In this document: in pieces, positions 16,415 through 24,196 of the stretch
Numbering within the stretch: position 1 is the stretch's first letter
Layout: the number at the start of each line of letters is the position of its first letter
From: a virus
Virus record (IMG/VR): IMGVR_UViG_3300028388_006417
Span: 1-39,377 of that record
Direction: 5' to 3' (one strand)
DNA length: 39,377 nucleotides
Notes under the pieces: generated by a model
Told to the model about the DNA's origin: nothing
Database searches by the model: none
What the model saw: only the letters and a program-made list of their open reading frames with translations
Translations under genes and position numbers: made by a program

Positions 16415-16669
16415 TCACGATGAGCTGCCGACTAATCCCCGTCCGGGCTGTGACTCCCCGGCAGAGTTCAACTGTTGATTCGGTTCTCCGTTTTCATACG
16501 GCGGCGGGATGGGGATGAATGCGCCGCGGCTGCGGGCGTAATTGATCATATCCTGGTGCGCAGATGTCAACCCAGTCAATTGCGGTGGGTTATGTTGACA
16601 CCCACAAATGTAACCCAAGGGGCTGTCGATGCAGAGCGCATCGCACTGTTTGCACAAAAAGCTACTCAT
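16415..16669 (-). CDS. small Cys-rich protein, unknown
   Basis: The 84-residue protein begins MSSFLCKQCDALCIDSPLGY and continues ICGC, a cluster of Cys (CxxC, C, CxC) that looks like a zinc-ribbon knuckle. A disordered Pro/Gly/Ser tail follows. I place the start at 16669, where GGGAGA precedes ATG, rather than at the upstream in-frame ATG. A TGCCGG/CCGGCA hairpin lies 26 bases upstream of the start. Confidence 0.55.
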   Translation of the reverse strand: MSSFLCKQCDALCIDSPLGYICGCQHNPPQLTGLTSAHQDMINYARSRGAFIPIPPPYENGEPNQQLNSAGESQPGRGLVGSSS

Positions 16670-16753
16670 TGCGTTCTCCCGCTTCGGTTGATAGTGCCGG
16701 TCTCTCCCGGCAGTCACACCACTAAGCAGGTGTCGCATCACACCCGACTGGTG

Positions 16754-16885
16754 TCAGGCAGTGACCTTCTCACGACGGCTACGAAGCACACCCGTCAGTC
16801 CAAACATGCCCAGCCCGAGCAAGGCCAGAACGCTGGGTGCAGGCACGCCCTGCGCGCTGAAATCGCTGTTAAAACTCCTTCCCAT
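16754..16885 (-). CDS. 43-residue PEP-CTERM-like membrane peptide
   Basis: Read directly from the sequence: an ATG at 16885 opens 43 codons. The body is GVPAPSVLALLGLGMFGL, then TGVLRSRREK, a textbook PEP-CTERM arrangement of VPxPS motif, Leu/Gly membrane helix and Arg cluster. An in-frame stop lies two codons upstream of the ATG, so no signal peptide can belong to it. The start overlaps the MazG-like gene end by 17 bases and the ribosome site (AGGAG) is far upstream. It may be a real micropeptide or the surviving end of a larger PEP-CTERM gene taken from a host. Confidence 0.5.
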   Translation of the reverse strand: MGRSFNSDFSAQGVPAPSVLALLGLGMFGLTGVLRSRREKVTA

Positions 16886-17402
16886 GCTTCAGAGGGCGTC
16901 TCCTGTTATACTCAAGCTTATCCACGATCGCTTCAGGGATGTCCATCGCGTGCGCCGCGGTGAAGTCCATCACTCGGATGATCAGGTCTGCGAACTCCTC
17001 CTCGGCATTGGTGTAGCCTGGGATCTTCTTAGACTCCGGGTTGCCGTGGCGGTAAGCTTCCAGCGCCTCGGACAGCTCGGAGTGCATCAGCGCGATAGCC
17101 TCGCCGATGTTGCGCTCTGCAGTACCGCCGTCCCAAAACCCCTTCTCCACGTTGTCGCGGTGGATACGATCAGCGACGTCGCGCCAGATCGAGGTGAATT
17201 CACGGATTGAGGTCTGCTCAGGCTCGGGCGTCTCGGTGACTTTGCGCCCGCCGACCTGGCGGGCGTGGGTCAGCAGCAGGCCGAGGGTGATGAGCGCCTC
17301 GTTGAATTCCTCCTCTTCGCCTTGGGCGTATTTGGCCTGGGCGAGCTGGGCTGTTGCGGTGAGGTGGGAGAGGGATGCTGCGAGTTCAGGGTAAGTTTGC
17401 AT
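16869..17402 (-). CDS. MazG-like nucleotide pyrophosphohydrolase
   Basis: The 177-residue protein has a MazG-type C-terminal half: the first acidic helix around residues 107-116 (MHSELSEALEAY) and the second at about 134-147 (EEEFADLIIRVMD). This is the ExxE...ExxD metal-binding layout of all-alpha NTP pyrophosphatases. The N-terminal 60 residues are helical and unassigned. Phage MazG proteins are thought to alter nucleotide or (p)ppGpp pools in infected cells. The gene overlaps the RHH gene by 17 bases. Confidence 0.75.
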   Translation of the reverse strand: MQTYPELAASLSHLTATAQLAQAKYAQGEEEEFNEALITLGLLLTHARQVGGRKVTETPEPEQTSIREFTSIWRDVADRIHRDNVEKGFWDGGTAERNIGEAIALMHSELSEALEAYRHGNPESKKIPGYTNAEEEFADLIIRVMDFTAAHAMDIPEAIVDKLEYNRRRPLKHGKEF

Positions 17403-17553
17403 GGTTCTTTAGGTATTCTTTGACGGCAAATTCGACGACGCTGGTCATGGTACGGTCCTCTTTCTCGGCGTGCCGGACTAGCTGCTGATAGAGCTGAGGA
17501 GGCAGCCTCACCGTGAACTGTACCCGACCGTGGTGGACGCTACGTGCTTTCAT
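17386..17553 (-). CDS. ribbon-helix-helix DNA-binding protein (55 aa)
   Basis: Read directly from the sequence: an ATG at 17553 opens 55 codons. VQFTVRLPPQLYQQLVRHAE and then DRTMTSVVEFAVKEYLKNH match the Arc/MetJ/CopG pattern: a beta strand with alternating residues (QFTVRL), helix 1 and helix 2 with the Thr-Ser-Val-Val turn. It would bind operator DNA as a dimer and could be the phage's only recognisable small repressor. The basic start (MKARSVHHGR) fits DNA contact. No good ribosome site is seen. Confidence 0.7.
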   Translation of the reverse strand: MKARSVHHGRVQFTVRLPPQLYQQLVRHAEKEDRTMTSVVEFAVKEYLKNHANLP

Positions 17554-17589
17554 CGGCTTTGTCGGTCTCGTACTGCAGTGTCCAGGATT

Positions 17590-17775
17590 TCATTTCTTTT
17601 CACGATCAGGTCCTCGTGATGCGAATGAACGCGCTACGACATGGGTGCACGTCCCACCTTCATCGCTGGCGCAAAACTGTGTCTCTTTCGGCGTGTAGTA
17701 GTCACACCGACGCTGAGAACGTGCGGAGTTGGCAATGCACTTCCAGCGCTTGCCGGATTTTTTGCAATAGTTCAT
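17590..17775 (-). CDS. small basic Cys-rich protein, unknown
   Basis: The 61-residue protein starts MNYCKKSGKRWKC and has five Cys plus a CTH ending segment, suggesting a small metal-binding or disulfide-free zinc fold. The ATG at 17775 overlaps the previous stop (TGATG). Highly basic; nucleic-acid binding is possible. Family not recognised. Confidence 0.5.
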   Translation of the reverse strand: MNYCKKSGKRWKCIANSARSQRRCDYYTPKETQFCASDEGGTCTHVVARSFASRGPDREKK

Positions 17776-18092
17776 CACAGCCTGATCGTTTCTTTCTGCA
17801 CGCCGAGTTGATCAATCAAAGATTTTGATAATAGATTGTCGAACAGATACGGTAGAAGATCTTTTAAATCACGCTCGACGTGAATTTGGTTGAGATCTCT
17901 TTCGCCGGGACGCCTGCTTTTGCCGGATATGACGAGAACATACTTGCGCGTATTTGTTTTGTATACGGCGAGCTCAGTCCAGCGACCACTGTTTCTTGCA
18001 CGCGTTCCTTCCTCGCTGGAAACAAAGGCAATCCGTTCGCCGGTAAACTCAACAGCAGGCGCGTCGGTTTGATCGATAATATAGGTTTTCAT
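17775..18092 (-). CDS. 105-residue protein downstream of polA, unknown
   Basis: The protein overlaps the polymerase stop by ATGA and is therefore co-translated with it. It is beta-rich at the N-terminus (KTYIIDQTDAPAVEFTGERI), has a KYVLVISGKSRRPGERDLNQ strand-turn and ends with helical DLLPYLFDNLLSKSLIDQLG. No family recognised; position suggests a replication accessory or regulator. Confidence 0.6.
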   Translation of the reverse strand: MKTYIIDQTDAPAVEFTGERIAFVSSEEGTRARNSGRWTELAVYKTNTRKYVLVISGKSRRPGERDLNQIHVERDLKDLLPYLFDNLLSKSLIDQLGVQKETIRL

Positions 18093-20872
18093 TTTACATT
18101 TCCCCAGTCTGTGCCGACTTCGCAGTCTACGAGAACTGGCACTCTCAAGATTATAGCCGAAGACATAATTTGGGTCAACTCCTTAAAACCGTCTGCTGAC
18201 TCTGCCGTTCCTGGATCTGAAAAGTCCAGCTCGTCATGGACAGTGACTACGGGATACCCAGTAGCATCAAAGACTCCCGCCTCATGCGCTTTCACCATTG
18301 CTTGTTTCATCAAGTCGGCAGCGCTGCCCTGTAGTCTCCTGTTCAATGCCTTGTGCGTAGCAAAGCGTTGAATATTACCTTTTCCATATTTCTCGCAGGC
18401 TTGTTCGTAAGGCAGCCCTTGCCGTGCTCCATTAGAGCGACCTTTTCTTTCCCACAAAGCGAACCGCGATCTGCGGCCCATAATGGTCTCGATGTAACCA
18501 TCTTTCAGCGCTTTGTCGGCAAAGTAGTCGAACGTGGCTTTTACAAACGGCACACCTTTGTGATAAGCGGCAAATAACTCTTCGGCTTCTCTTCGGCTGA
18601 GGCCAAGCGTCGCAGCGAGCTTGTCTTTGCCCATGCCATAACAGTTAGCTACTAAAACGCCTTCGCAAGTAAAGCGATGTCTAGGCCCTGCATTTAAGAT
18701 GTCGAACGTTTCCGCCGATTGAGTAGATTCTCTGATCGAGTAACCAAGCGTAAATTTTTTGGAGAATAGTTTCCGTCGTTGTCCGTCCGGTCGAAATCCA
18801 GAGCCAAGATATCGTCGTCTTTGAATTCTTCCAAAGCCCAGCGTATAAAGTGCTCTCGACTCTCGAACTCCACGGTTATCCCGCGGCCGTGATAGTTTTT
18901 GCTTGACACGTGTGTGGTTCTTTCGCATCGCTGAATCATCGAATCGTATCTCGCTCCCAGTGAATCGATAACCTGCACAGGTCGATTGAAGTATTTCCGT
19001 TTCTTGCATCGCTTGCACTTGTTTGTCTTTCCATTTCTTAAGTTGTATTCGTAAACGGTAAAGACTTCTCCGCAAAGTTTGCAGCGTACGTCCAGCATCA
19101 AATCGCCTCTTCCTTGACGACGCAGCGTATTCGGTTGAATCTCCAAGAAAGGTAGTTTTAATTGCTTCAGCATCGTTTCCCGTTCGGACAAGTCGAGAAA
19201 CCTCGGATGCTGCTTTCCAGAGCGGAACGAAGTCGAATTTCTTGCCATCGTACACAGCCACCTTGTGGTCCGGGGTTGCGGTTAGACCTTCGTAGGTCAT
19301 TATCTGCTTGATGCCTTTTGACACAACGCCATCGTGTTTGACCCAAGTCACGCCGTCCCACAAAAGGTCTGTGGTCAGAACTTGTTCGATTGGCACAGGC
19401 CCACGATTTGTGAGAACGCGCTGTCCTTTAGCGATGCAAAGTCCAAAGTTTATACCTTTGGTCGCCGTCCTCTTTAATTGCTTGCCCGACCTTTCAAGCA
19501 CGAGGTGTTGTGTGCTTTCGTGAAAGTCCGTTGACGGATCATTGCGGTACATTTCTCTCGCGCGCTCCGCTCCGTCTCCTACCGCATCATGCACCAGCAA
19601 CCGGTATTCGATCTGCGAGTAATCAAACTTTCTCCAGCACGAGTGACCTTCAAACGGAACAAACAACCCACGAATAAGCGGGCCAAGCTCAGGGTCTCTT
19701 GCTGGGATGTTTTGAAGGTTTGGGTCCGAGCTACTAAACCGACCCGACGCGGCGCCTCCGTCATCTTTTCTAAGCGGATGAAAAGAACAGTGGACTAGGC
19801 CGTCTACTTGCTTCTCAAGCAAGTAATTCTGAATAAAGGTAGTGGCTGCTTTGTGGTAACGTCGAGCAGACACTATATGCTGAGCGAGAGGATGGTCTTG
19901 CGATTCGAGCCATTGCTGAGTGAAAGACGGTTTATTAGTCTTAGCGGTAGTTGGATAAGATACGCCTACCGCATCAAACGCTAAGGCAAGTTCTTCCGCG
20001 CTGTGTATATTGACTTCCGCTCTGCCTGAAATCTGCTCGATAGCCTTTACGTGGAATGCTTCCTTTACTAGAAGTTCTTCAGTAGCAACTTCTGCTTTGT
20101 CCAAGTCAACACGCACTCCGGTCTGTCGCATTTTCAGAAGCAGAGGAATCAATGCGGATTCCATTTCAAATACGTCAAGCAAGTTTTCTTTGTGTAGCAG
20201 GTCGTACTGCTTCTTAAAAACTTCAATCGGCAATGCTGCATCTTGTTCCGCGTATGGACCGACAAGCTCTACAGGAGCGCGCCATATATTAGCGCGTTGC
20301 TTACCGTCTGGTGCTCCGCCATAGCTTGCTGCACACCACTCGTAAAGCTCGTTCGAGACCTTTCCCTCACCGCAATACTTCCGACCTAACGCTTCAAGCG
20401 AATAGGACAGCGCCCAATCGTCTAAAAGAGCTTCGGCAAACTGCACATCGTAGAGCTTGCCTTTGACTTCTACTCCGCTATCAGACAGCCATCCGCAATC
20501 GTAGAGCAGGTTTGCGCCTACCTTGACTTGTTTTTCATTACTAAGAGCGTCCGCCACAAAGCGAAGGACAGCATCGCGGTCTAGGTTTCCTCCTAAGTGG
20601 TGCGCTATTGGAAAGTACCACGACGCGTCTTCTGTGGCAAGTGAAATGCCGACAACATATCCGCTATTTCTGCTCCATCCTGGACCAGCCGTTGTCATTT
20701 CCGGGTCGTAGGTTTCCGTGTCGAACGCAATGACGGGCGTGTTAGAAAGATTCGGGAACTCTGTCGGCGGTTGCCAGCCAGTGGCCGGAATTGGCGCCAA
20801 AGGCCGTGATCCGCCTTTCATACCCCGAGCTCTTTTGTGCTCCTGCGTGTAGAAAAGACCTTGTTGAAACAT
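18089..20872 (-). CDS. polA: family A DNA polymerase interrupted by an intein
   Basis: The 927-residue precursor is a PolA-type replicase of about 662 residues plus a 265-residue intein. A DEDD 3'-5' exonuclease is intact: FDTET (Exo I), ANLLYD (Exo II) and YAEQD (Exo III). Polymerase motif A is DYSQIEYR and motif C is VHDEL. Motif B reads GINFGL, then the intein, then CYGMG, so splicing is needed for activity. The residue aligned to E. coli F762 is Phe. No 5'-nuclease domain is present. I start at ATG 20872, which overlaps the clamp stop as TAATG; the open frame continues upstream to 20905. Confidence 0.9.
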   Translation of the reverse strand: MFQQGLFYTQEHKRARGMKGGSRPLAPIPATGWQPPTEFPNLSNTPVIAFDTETYDPEMTTAGPGWSRNSGYVVGISLATEDASWYFPIAHHLGGNLDRDAVLRFVADALSNEKQVKVGANLLYDCGWLSDSGVEVKGKLYDVQFAEALLDDWALSYSLEALGRKYCGEGKVSNELYEWCAASYGGAPDGKQRANIWRAPVELVGPYAEQDAALPIEVFKKQYDLLHKENLLDVFEMESALIPLLLKMRQTGVRVDLDKAEVATEELLVKEAFHVKAIEQISGRAEVNIHSAEELALAFDAVGVSYPTTAKTNKPSFTQQWLESQDHPLAQHIVSARRYHKAATTFIQNYLLEKQVDGLVHCSFHPLRKDDGGAASGRFSSSDPNLQNIPARDPELGPLIRGLFVPFEGHSCWRKFDYSQIEYRLLVHDAVGDGAERAREMYRNDPSTDFHESTQHLVLERSGKQLKRTATKGINFGLCIAKGQRVLTNRGPVPIEQVLTTDLLWDGVTWVKHDGVVSKGIKQIMTYEGLTATPDHKVAVYDGKKFDFVPLWKAASEVSRLVRTGNDAEAIKTTFLGDSTEYAASSRKRRFDAGRTLQTLRRSLYRLRIQLKKWKDKQVQAMQETEILQSTCAGYRFTGSEIRFDDSAMRKNHTRVKQKLSRPRDNRGVRESRALYTLGFGRIQRRRYLGSGFRPDGQRRKLFSKKFTLGYSIRESTQSAETFDILNAGPRHRFTCEGVLVANCYGMGKDKLAATLGLSRREAEELFAAYHKGVPFVKATFDYFADKALKDGYIETIMGRRSRFALWERKGRSNGARQGLPYEQACEKYGKGNIQRFATHKALNRRLQGSAADLMKQAMVKAHEAGVFDATGYPVVTVHDELDFSDPGTAESADGFKELTQIMSSAIILRVPVLVDCEVGTDWGNVK
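18644..19438 (-). mobile_element. intein in polymerase motif B
   Basis: The insert runs from Cys1 (CIAKGQRVLTNRGPVPIEQV, block A) through block B (LTATPDHKVAVYDG) to the C-terminal splicing blocks (ETFDILNAGPRHRFTCEGV, then LVAN). It is followed by Cys+1 of the C-extein (CYGMGK). All splice-junction residues are present: Cys1, block-B TxxH, penultimate region ending in Asn, and +1 Cys; the usual penultimate His is replaced by Ala. The 265 residues exceed a mini-intein, but the middle 170 residues in this frame are basic and match no endonuclease. The endonuclease lies in the +1 frame instead. Confidence 0.88.
18694..19173 (-). CDS. HNH homing endonuclease nested out of frame in the intein
   Basis: This 159-residue protein is read in the +1 frame relative to the polymerase/intein. 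It has an N-terminal CxxC...CxxC zinc domain (CKLCGEVF and CKRCKKRKY) and a family-typical HNH region: YDSMIQRCE, NYHGRGITVEF, LDFDRTDNDGNYSPKN and LRLVTRSENLLNRRKR. It spans exactly the gap between intein blocks B and F, where an in-frame homing endonuclease usually sits. The frame is open up to 19248 (an earlier ATG); I chose the ATG at 19173, just before LKQLKLPFLEIQPN. Translation would need internal initiation or frameshifting. Confidence 0.82.
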   Translation of the reverse strand: MLKQLKLPFLEIQPNTLRRQGRGDLMLDVRCKLCGEVFTVYEYNLRNGKTNKCKRCKKRKYFNRPVQVIDSLGARYDSMIQRCERTTHVSSKNYHGRGITVEFESREHFIRWALEEFKDDDILALDFDRTDNDGNYSPKNLRLVTRSENLLNRRKRSTS

Positions 20873-21852
20873 TACTTGAGTCCCACCATAACGCCGACAA
20901 AACAATCGCCTTTGAATCGAGCAGGCTGGGAGAACAAGTCGGCGTGGGTAGCGTTCTTTAGAGTCCTCGTGATGTGCCCAGCTCGGTAGTTTCCTCTGCC
21001 TACCTGTTCGCTCTCGACTTCAGCAGAGGTGTTCCCTTCAACTGTGGAAAGACCTTTTTCAGTTAAAGAAATCACTTGAGTTGCCGAGTCTTCGCAGAAG
21101 ACAGACAAAGCTTTCACATCATCACGAAGTGTTTGCTGAAGCTCAAACTCATCGCCTAAATCAAAAGCCAGCATGTCAGGAATGGTTTCCGGCCATTGCT
21201 CGTCGATCATTGGCGAGCTCAGCCATGCGGTATCGTAACCAAAGATTATTTGATTATCGCTCACATCCAAGAATGTTGGAAAAACATCGTTGTTCTTTAC
21301 GATTACTCCGACCGTATAGACTGGAACGATGATGGGGGTTTCAATCGGAAGAGGAAGGTCGTATCGAATGAGTGTTGTGTTGTTAGTGGCGTACGCGTAT
21401 TTACCATCGAGCATAATACCGCAAGACCACAGCGCGGTTCTTCCAGCTTCACCAATAAAGGGGAGCAAAGTAGTAAATGCGTCGATGAGCTGCTCCCCAT
21501 TGTCGATGACGTTAGAATGCTCTGGCGCCGCTACAGCGGGGTACTGGTCGAGCTTGCCGCCCGGGACCATTTGAACTTTCAGGGAGCCTCGCTTGATTAC
21601 GAGTCTCTTGTTGAAAGAGATGTTCAACTCATCGCGGTTTAGTGTGTACGCTTTGATGAACTTAGATGCAGGGACTATCACCTCTAGCTCTCCAAGCTGA
21701 GGATCGTCGCTCATCGCTCCGGCAGTGATCTTGCCGTCGCTTACCTGAATCATGCCGTTATCGATGTAGATATTGGCAAGAATAGGATTGAGCGGTTTTT
21801 CAGTGACTACACGACTGAGAAATTCGAGTTGCTGAACAGTTGTTGCAGACAT
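20872..21852 (-). CDS. DNA polymerase sliding clamp-like protein
   Basis: The 326-residue protein resembles phage beta-clamp-like proteins. Supporting segments are LEFLSRVVTEKPLNPILANI, IYIDNGMIQVSDGKI, EVIVPASKFIKAY and GRTALWSCGIMLDGKYAYAT. They give the repeated strand-helix units of DnaN-like clamps, though similarity to bacterial DnaN is low. It would tether the polymerase to DNA. Both neighbours support this: it starts on the last base of the dpdA stop and its own stop overlaps the polymerase start (TAATG). The alternative is an unrelated replication accessory protein. Confidence 0.68.
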   Translation of the reverse strand: MSATTVQQLEFLSRVVTEKPLNPILANIYIDNGMIQVSDGKITAGAMSDDPQLGELEVIVPASKFIKAYTLNRDELNISFNKRLVIKRGSLKVQMVPGGKLDQYPAVAAPEHSNVIDNGEQLIDAFTTLLPFIGEAGRTALWSCGIMLDGKYAYATNNTTLIRYDLPLPIETPIIVPVYTVGVIVKNNDVFPTFLDVSDNQIIFGYDTAWLSSPMIDEQWPETIPDMLAFDLGDEFELQQTLRDDVKALSVFCEDSATQVISLTEKGLSTVEGNTSAEVESEQVGRGNYRAGHITRTLKNATHADLFSQPARFKGDCFVGVMVGLK

Positions 21853-22730
21853 TAGAAAAGAGTCGCCTGTCGAAGTTGAGGGAGACGTTCCGGAGCGTAT
21901 TGCTCAAATTGTTTAAACGTCGGGATGTTGAAAAAACCTCTGTTCAATGGATGTTCAATGCACGCCTCGATAGTAGTGCCCCTTTCGATGGCAAGTTGCC
22001 GAATAAATTCCTGCGTACCTTTGTCAAGATACCGCCAGTGCGGGGAGTCAAACTTATCCGCGGTCGGGTTCTCTTCGGTGACAGAAACTGCGTACAACTC
22101 AGAACCGTTAATGTACGCAAGCTTGCCCATTGCGCCTGTCCAGACCCACGAAGTTGAATCCACGTAGGTCCACGGGTAGCGCTTTATGACTTGCAACCCT
22201 GTGAGAGCAAAGCCGTGCACTTCGACCTTCGGCTTTCCTTCCTCATCGGCGATGATGTCCCAGCAGGCATCGAGCCACTCATACAGCGGCGGTCCTGACC
22301 CAAGTTGTGCAACACCTCCAAGACCAATTAACGGCGCCTCTTGGACAAGAGTCTCAAGAAAGTCGAAAGGTTCGCTATAGTGGAACGTCGGAAACACATC
22401 GGCGCCTTGTTCTCGCTGCCATCGATAGTTCTTGTAAGAGGCATCTGCGTCACCAATGACGTCGAGTGCAGCTATCAGAGAATGCTTATCGCGATGCTTG
22501 ATACAGTACTCAGTCAACAGGTGAATGTCGATAGTCTTGTTCTGCGTGAACGCCGAGAACGCTCCACTATCAAGAAACACCGTATTGCCCTGATCTAAGG
22601 ACAGCATAATGCTCTTGTGTGGCTCAAGAGTTTTAGGGTTGCACGGCGAATAGAAAAACGTTAGCAGCTGACTGCCGAGCAGATGGCCGAGCCGCCCGTT
22701 GTAGTAATCGCCTGAGAAGTAAAGTTTCAT
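21852..22730 (-). CDS. dpdA: DpdA: DNA guanine transglycosylase for 7-deazaguanine
   Basis: The 292-residue protein is a TGT-like TIM barrel of the phage DpdA type. Hallmarks in order are FLDSGAFSAF (Asp54), AALDVIGDA (Asp90), FPTFHYSEP, IGLGGVAQLG, VEVHGFALTG and VDSTSWVWTG (Asp191, a candidate nucleophile). DpdA exchanges guanine in DNA for a 7-deazaguanine base, which protects phage DNA from restriction. It lacks the zinc domain of tRNA TGTs. Coupling to the clamp and polymerase genes fits post-replicative modification at the fork. I cannot assign it to a DpdA subfamily by eye. Confidence 0.87.
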   Translation of the reverse strand: MKLYFSGDYYNGRLGHLLGSQLLTFFYSPCNPKTLEPHKSIMLSLDQGNTVFLDSGAFSAFTQNKTIDIHLLTEYCIKHRDKHSLIAALDVIGDADASYKNYRWQREQGADVFPTFHYSEPFDFLETLVQEAPLIGLGGVAQLGSGPPLYEWLDACWDIIADEEGKPKVEVHGFALTGLQVIKRYPWTYVDSTSWVWTGAMGKLAYINGSELYAVSVTEENPTADKFDSPHWRYLDKGTQEFIRQLAIERGTTIEACIEHPLNRGFFNIPTFKQFEQYAPERLPQLRQATLF

Positions 22731-22791
22731 TAGAATAGGGTTTGTTGTTTGTTATACCGCTGAAATATAGTTCATAGACCAGCGGGCAAGA

Positions 22792-23811
22792 TCAACTCTC
22801 GAACAACGACATCTGGCGCCTGTCCTCGGTCTTGGGCGCCTTCCACTTCTCCTCTTTGATACCGAGATATTTGCGGTCGTTACGCCAGACTTTGTAGAAC
22901 ATCACGCGGTTTGCCATCTCCCCCTTGGGCCACTCGCCGAAGTGAGCGCGGTACTGGGTAATGTGCTTTCGGCCCAAGCGGTAAACCAATGGATCGAACT
23001 CATCGAGCACCATGGTCTCTTCAATGGTGCCCTTTGCCCCTTTCGGCGGATAGGTGAGAGTGTCGCCTTCATTGTAAGGGAAAACGGTGCCACAAAGCGG
23101 GCGAGCGCGCTTCTTGAGGTTCCAGCTATTGGTGGAGCACACGATAGGGCAAGCGAGATCAAACCGCGCGGCCATCTTCAGCCGCTCCATCCAATCCTCG
23201 CCGCCGCCGTAGCCGAAGTCAGTGACAATATGCTCGCCGGTCTCGGGGTCCTTTTTCTTGATGGGGTAGGAGGCCACGCCGAACTTGATCATGCTGACAA
23301 CCAGGTCAGGGGAACCGAGCGCGATGTGGTACCAGACCGGGGAGCTGTAAGCTTCCCAGCAGAACAGCACGCCCGCGCGGACGCCCTTGACTTCAATCGG
23401 CGTGATTCGATTCCTGTAATCCGTTTCGGGCGAAACCCGCATCTTGCCTTTGGCTTCAATGTGGTCATACCCCGGCAAGTGGATCTTGTCCTGATAGCCC
23501 GTCATGCCGTGTTCCGGGTCAATCCCATAGATGCGTTCGCGCACCTGATCCAGCACGCGGTCCTTGATCAAGGCCCCGAAATAAAAACCGACATCATGCT
23601 TGCGTGCCAGCTCCAGCATTGGCTCAATGACCTCTTCTTCATGGTAGTGAAGAGGTTCACCGGTTTCGTAGTAAAGGTTCTGGATTCCTCCAAACAGTTC
23701 TTGAGGAGTAACGAAGATGTCTGGTTTGAACTCTTCGCACTTGCTGTCAAGCCATTTGATCTTGTCAGCAAGCGAGAAGCGCTGTTCGGGAACGCAGGAA
23801 AGTATTCTCAT
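22792..23811 (-). CDS. nitrilase-superfamily carbon-nitrogen hydrolase
   Basis: The 339-residue protein has the Glu-Lys-Cys triad of the nitrilase fold: Glu38 in FVTPQELFGG, Lys109 in YQDKIHLPG and Cys151 in AGVLFCWEAYSS. The family hydrolyses nitriles or amides, or uses amides as nitrogen donors. In this operon the natural substrates are the nitrile PreQ0 or its amide, either free or in DNA, so it could make the 7-amido or 7-carboxy base. That role is inference; an unrelated amidase role is possible. It lies 61 bases upstream of dpdA and 31 bases after the unknown gene. Confidence 0.75.
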   Translation of the reverse strand: MRILSCVPEQRFSLADKIKWLDSKCEEFKPDIFVTPQELFGGIQNLYYETGEPLHYHEEEVIEPMLELARKHDVGFYFGALIKDRVLDQVRERIYGIDPEHGMTGYQDKIHLPGYDHIEAKGKMRVSPETDYRNRITPIEVKGVRAGVLFCWEAYSSPVWYHIALGSPDLVVSMIKFGVASYPIKKKDPETGEHIVTDFGYGGGEDWMERLKMAARFDLACPIVCSTNSWNLKKRARPLCGTVFPYNEGDTLTYPPKGAKGTIEETMVLDEFDPLVYRLGRKHITQYRAHFGEWPKGEMANRVMFYKVWRNDRKYLGIKEEKWKAPKTEDRRQMSLFES

Positions 23812-23842
23812 AGTATGCCGTGTGGAGCAGTAACAAACGATT

Positions 23843-24196
23843 TCATGGAAAAAGATTCAGCGCGAGGTGTCTTTCCTCTTGTTCTTGTCTTCGCTTTTCT
23901 TCTTCGATCAGTTTTTTCATCTCCGTTTCCGACAGGTTTTTCTTGCTCTTTGCGAAATGAATCATCCGCTCAAACCACAAACTGGGGACATACGATCTGA
24001 TTACGGCGAGAGCAGAAACAAGTCGAATCAATGCTCTGGCTTGCCTGTGCATTGTCCTGTAATGCTTTTCGGCAATTTCATTTCCGTACTGCTCACGGAG
24101 TGCTGAAATAATTGCATCAGGAGTAACGAACTCTTCGTAAATTGCGTTATGTGCTTCAGCCATCAATCCGACCCAGGTTTCGTCATTGCTTTTCAT
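23843..24196 (-). CDS. 117-residue helical protein in the deazaguanine operon
   Basis: The protein overlaps the PRTase-FolE stop by ATGA. It is mostly helical: an N-terminal half with WVGLMAEAHNAIYEEFVTPD, a central hydrophobic helix (ALIRLVSALAVIRSYVPSLW) and a highly charged coiled-coil end (MKKLIEEEKRRQEQEER). No family recognised. Its location between folE and the nitrilase suggests an accessory role in the modification pathway. Confidence 0.6.
   Translation of the reverse strand: MKSNDETWVGLMAEAHNAIYEEFVTPDAIISALREQYGNEIAEKHYRTMHRQARALIRLVSALAVIRSYVPSLWFERMIHFAKSKKNLSETEMKKLIEEEKRRQEQEERHLALNLFP

Noticed and set aside
18694-19248. HNH frame as a sequencing frameshift artefact
   Set aside because: Both intein halves are in one frame with the polymerase, so two exactly compensating errors would be required; kept as a stated refutation test.
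18644-19438. Group I intron instead of intein in polA
   Set aside because: The insert is open in frame with the polymerase and has protein-splicing blocks and junction residues, so splicing is at protein level.
22942-24000. Long plus-strand frame of 352 codons
   Set aside because: It is antisense to the well-supported nitrilase gene, has no recognisable motif and no ribosome site; it reflects codon bias of the real gene.
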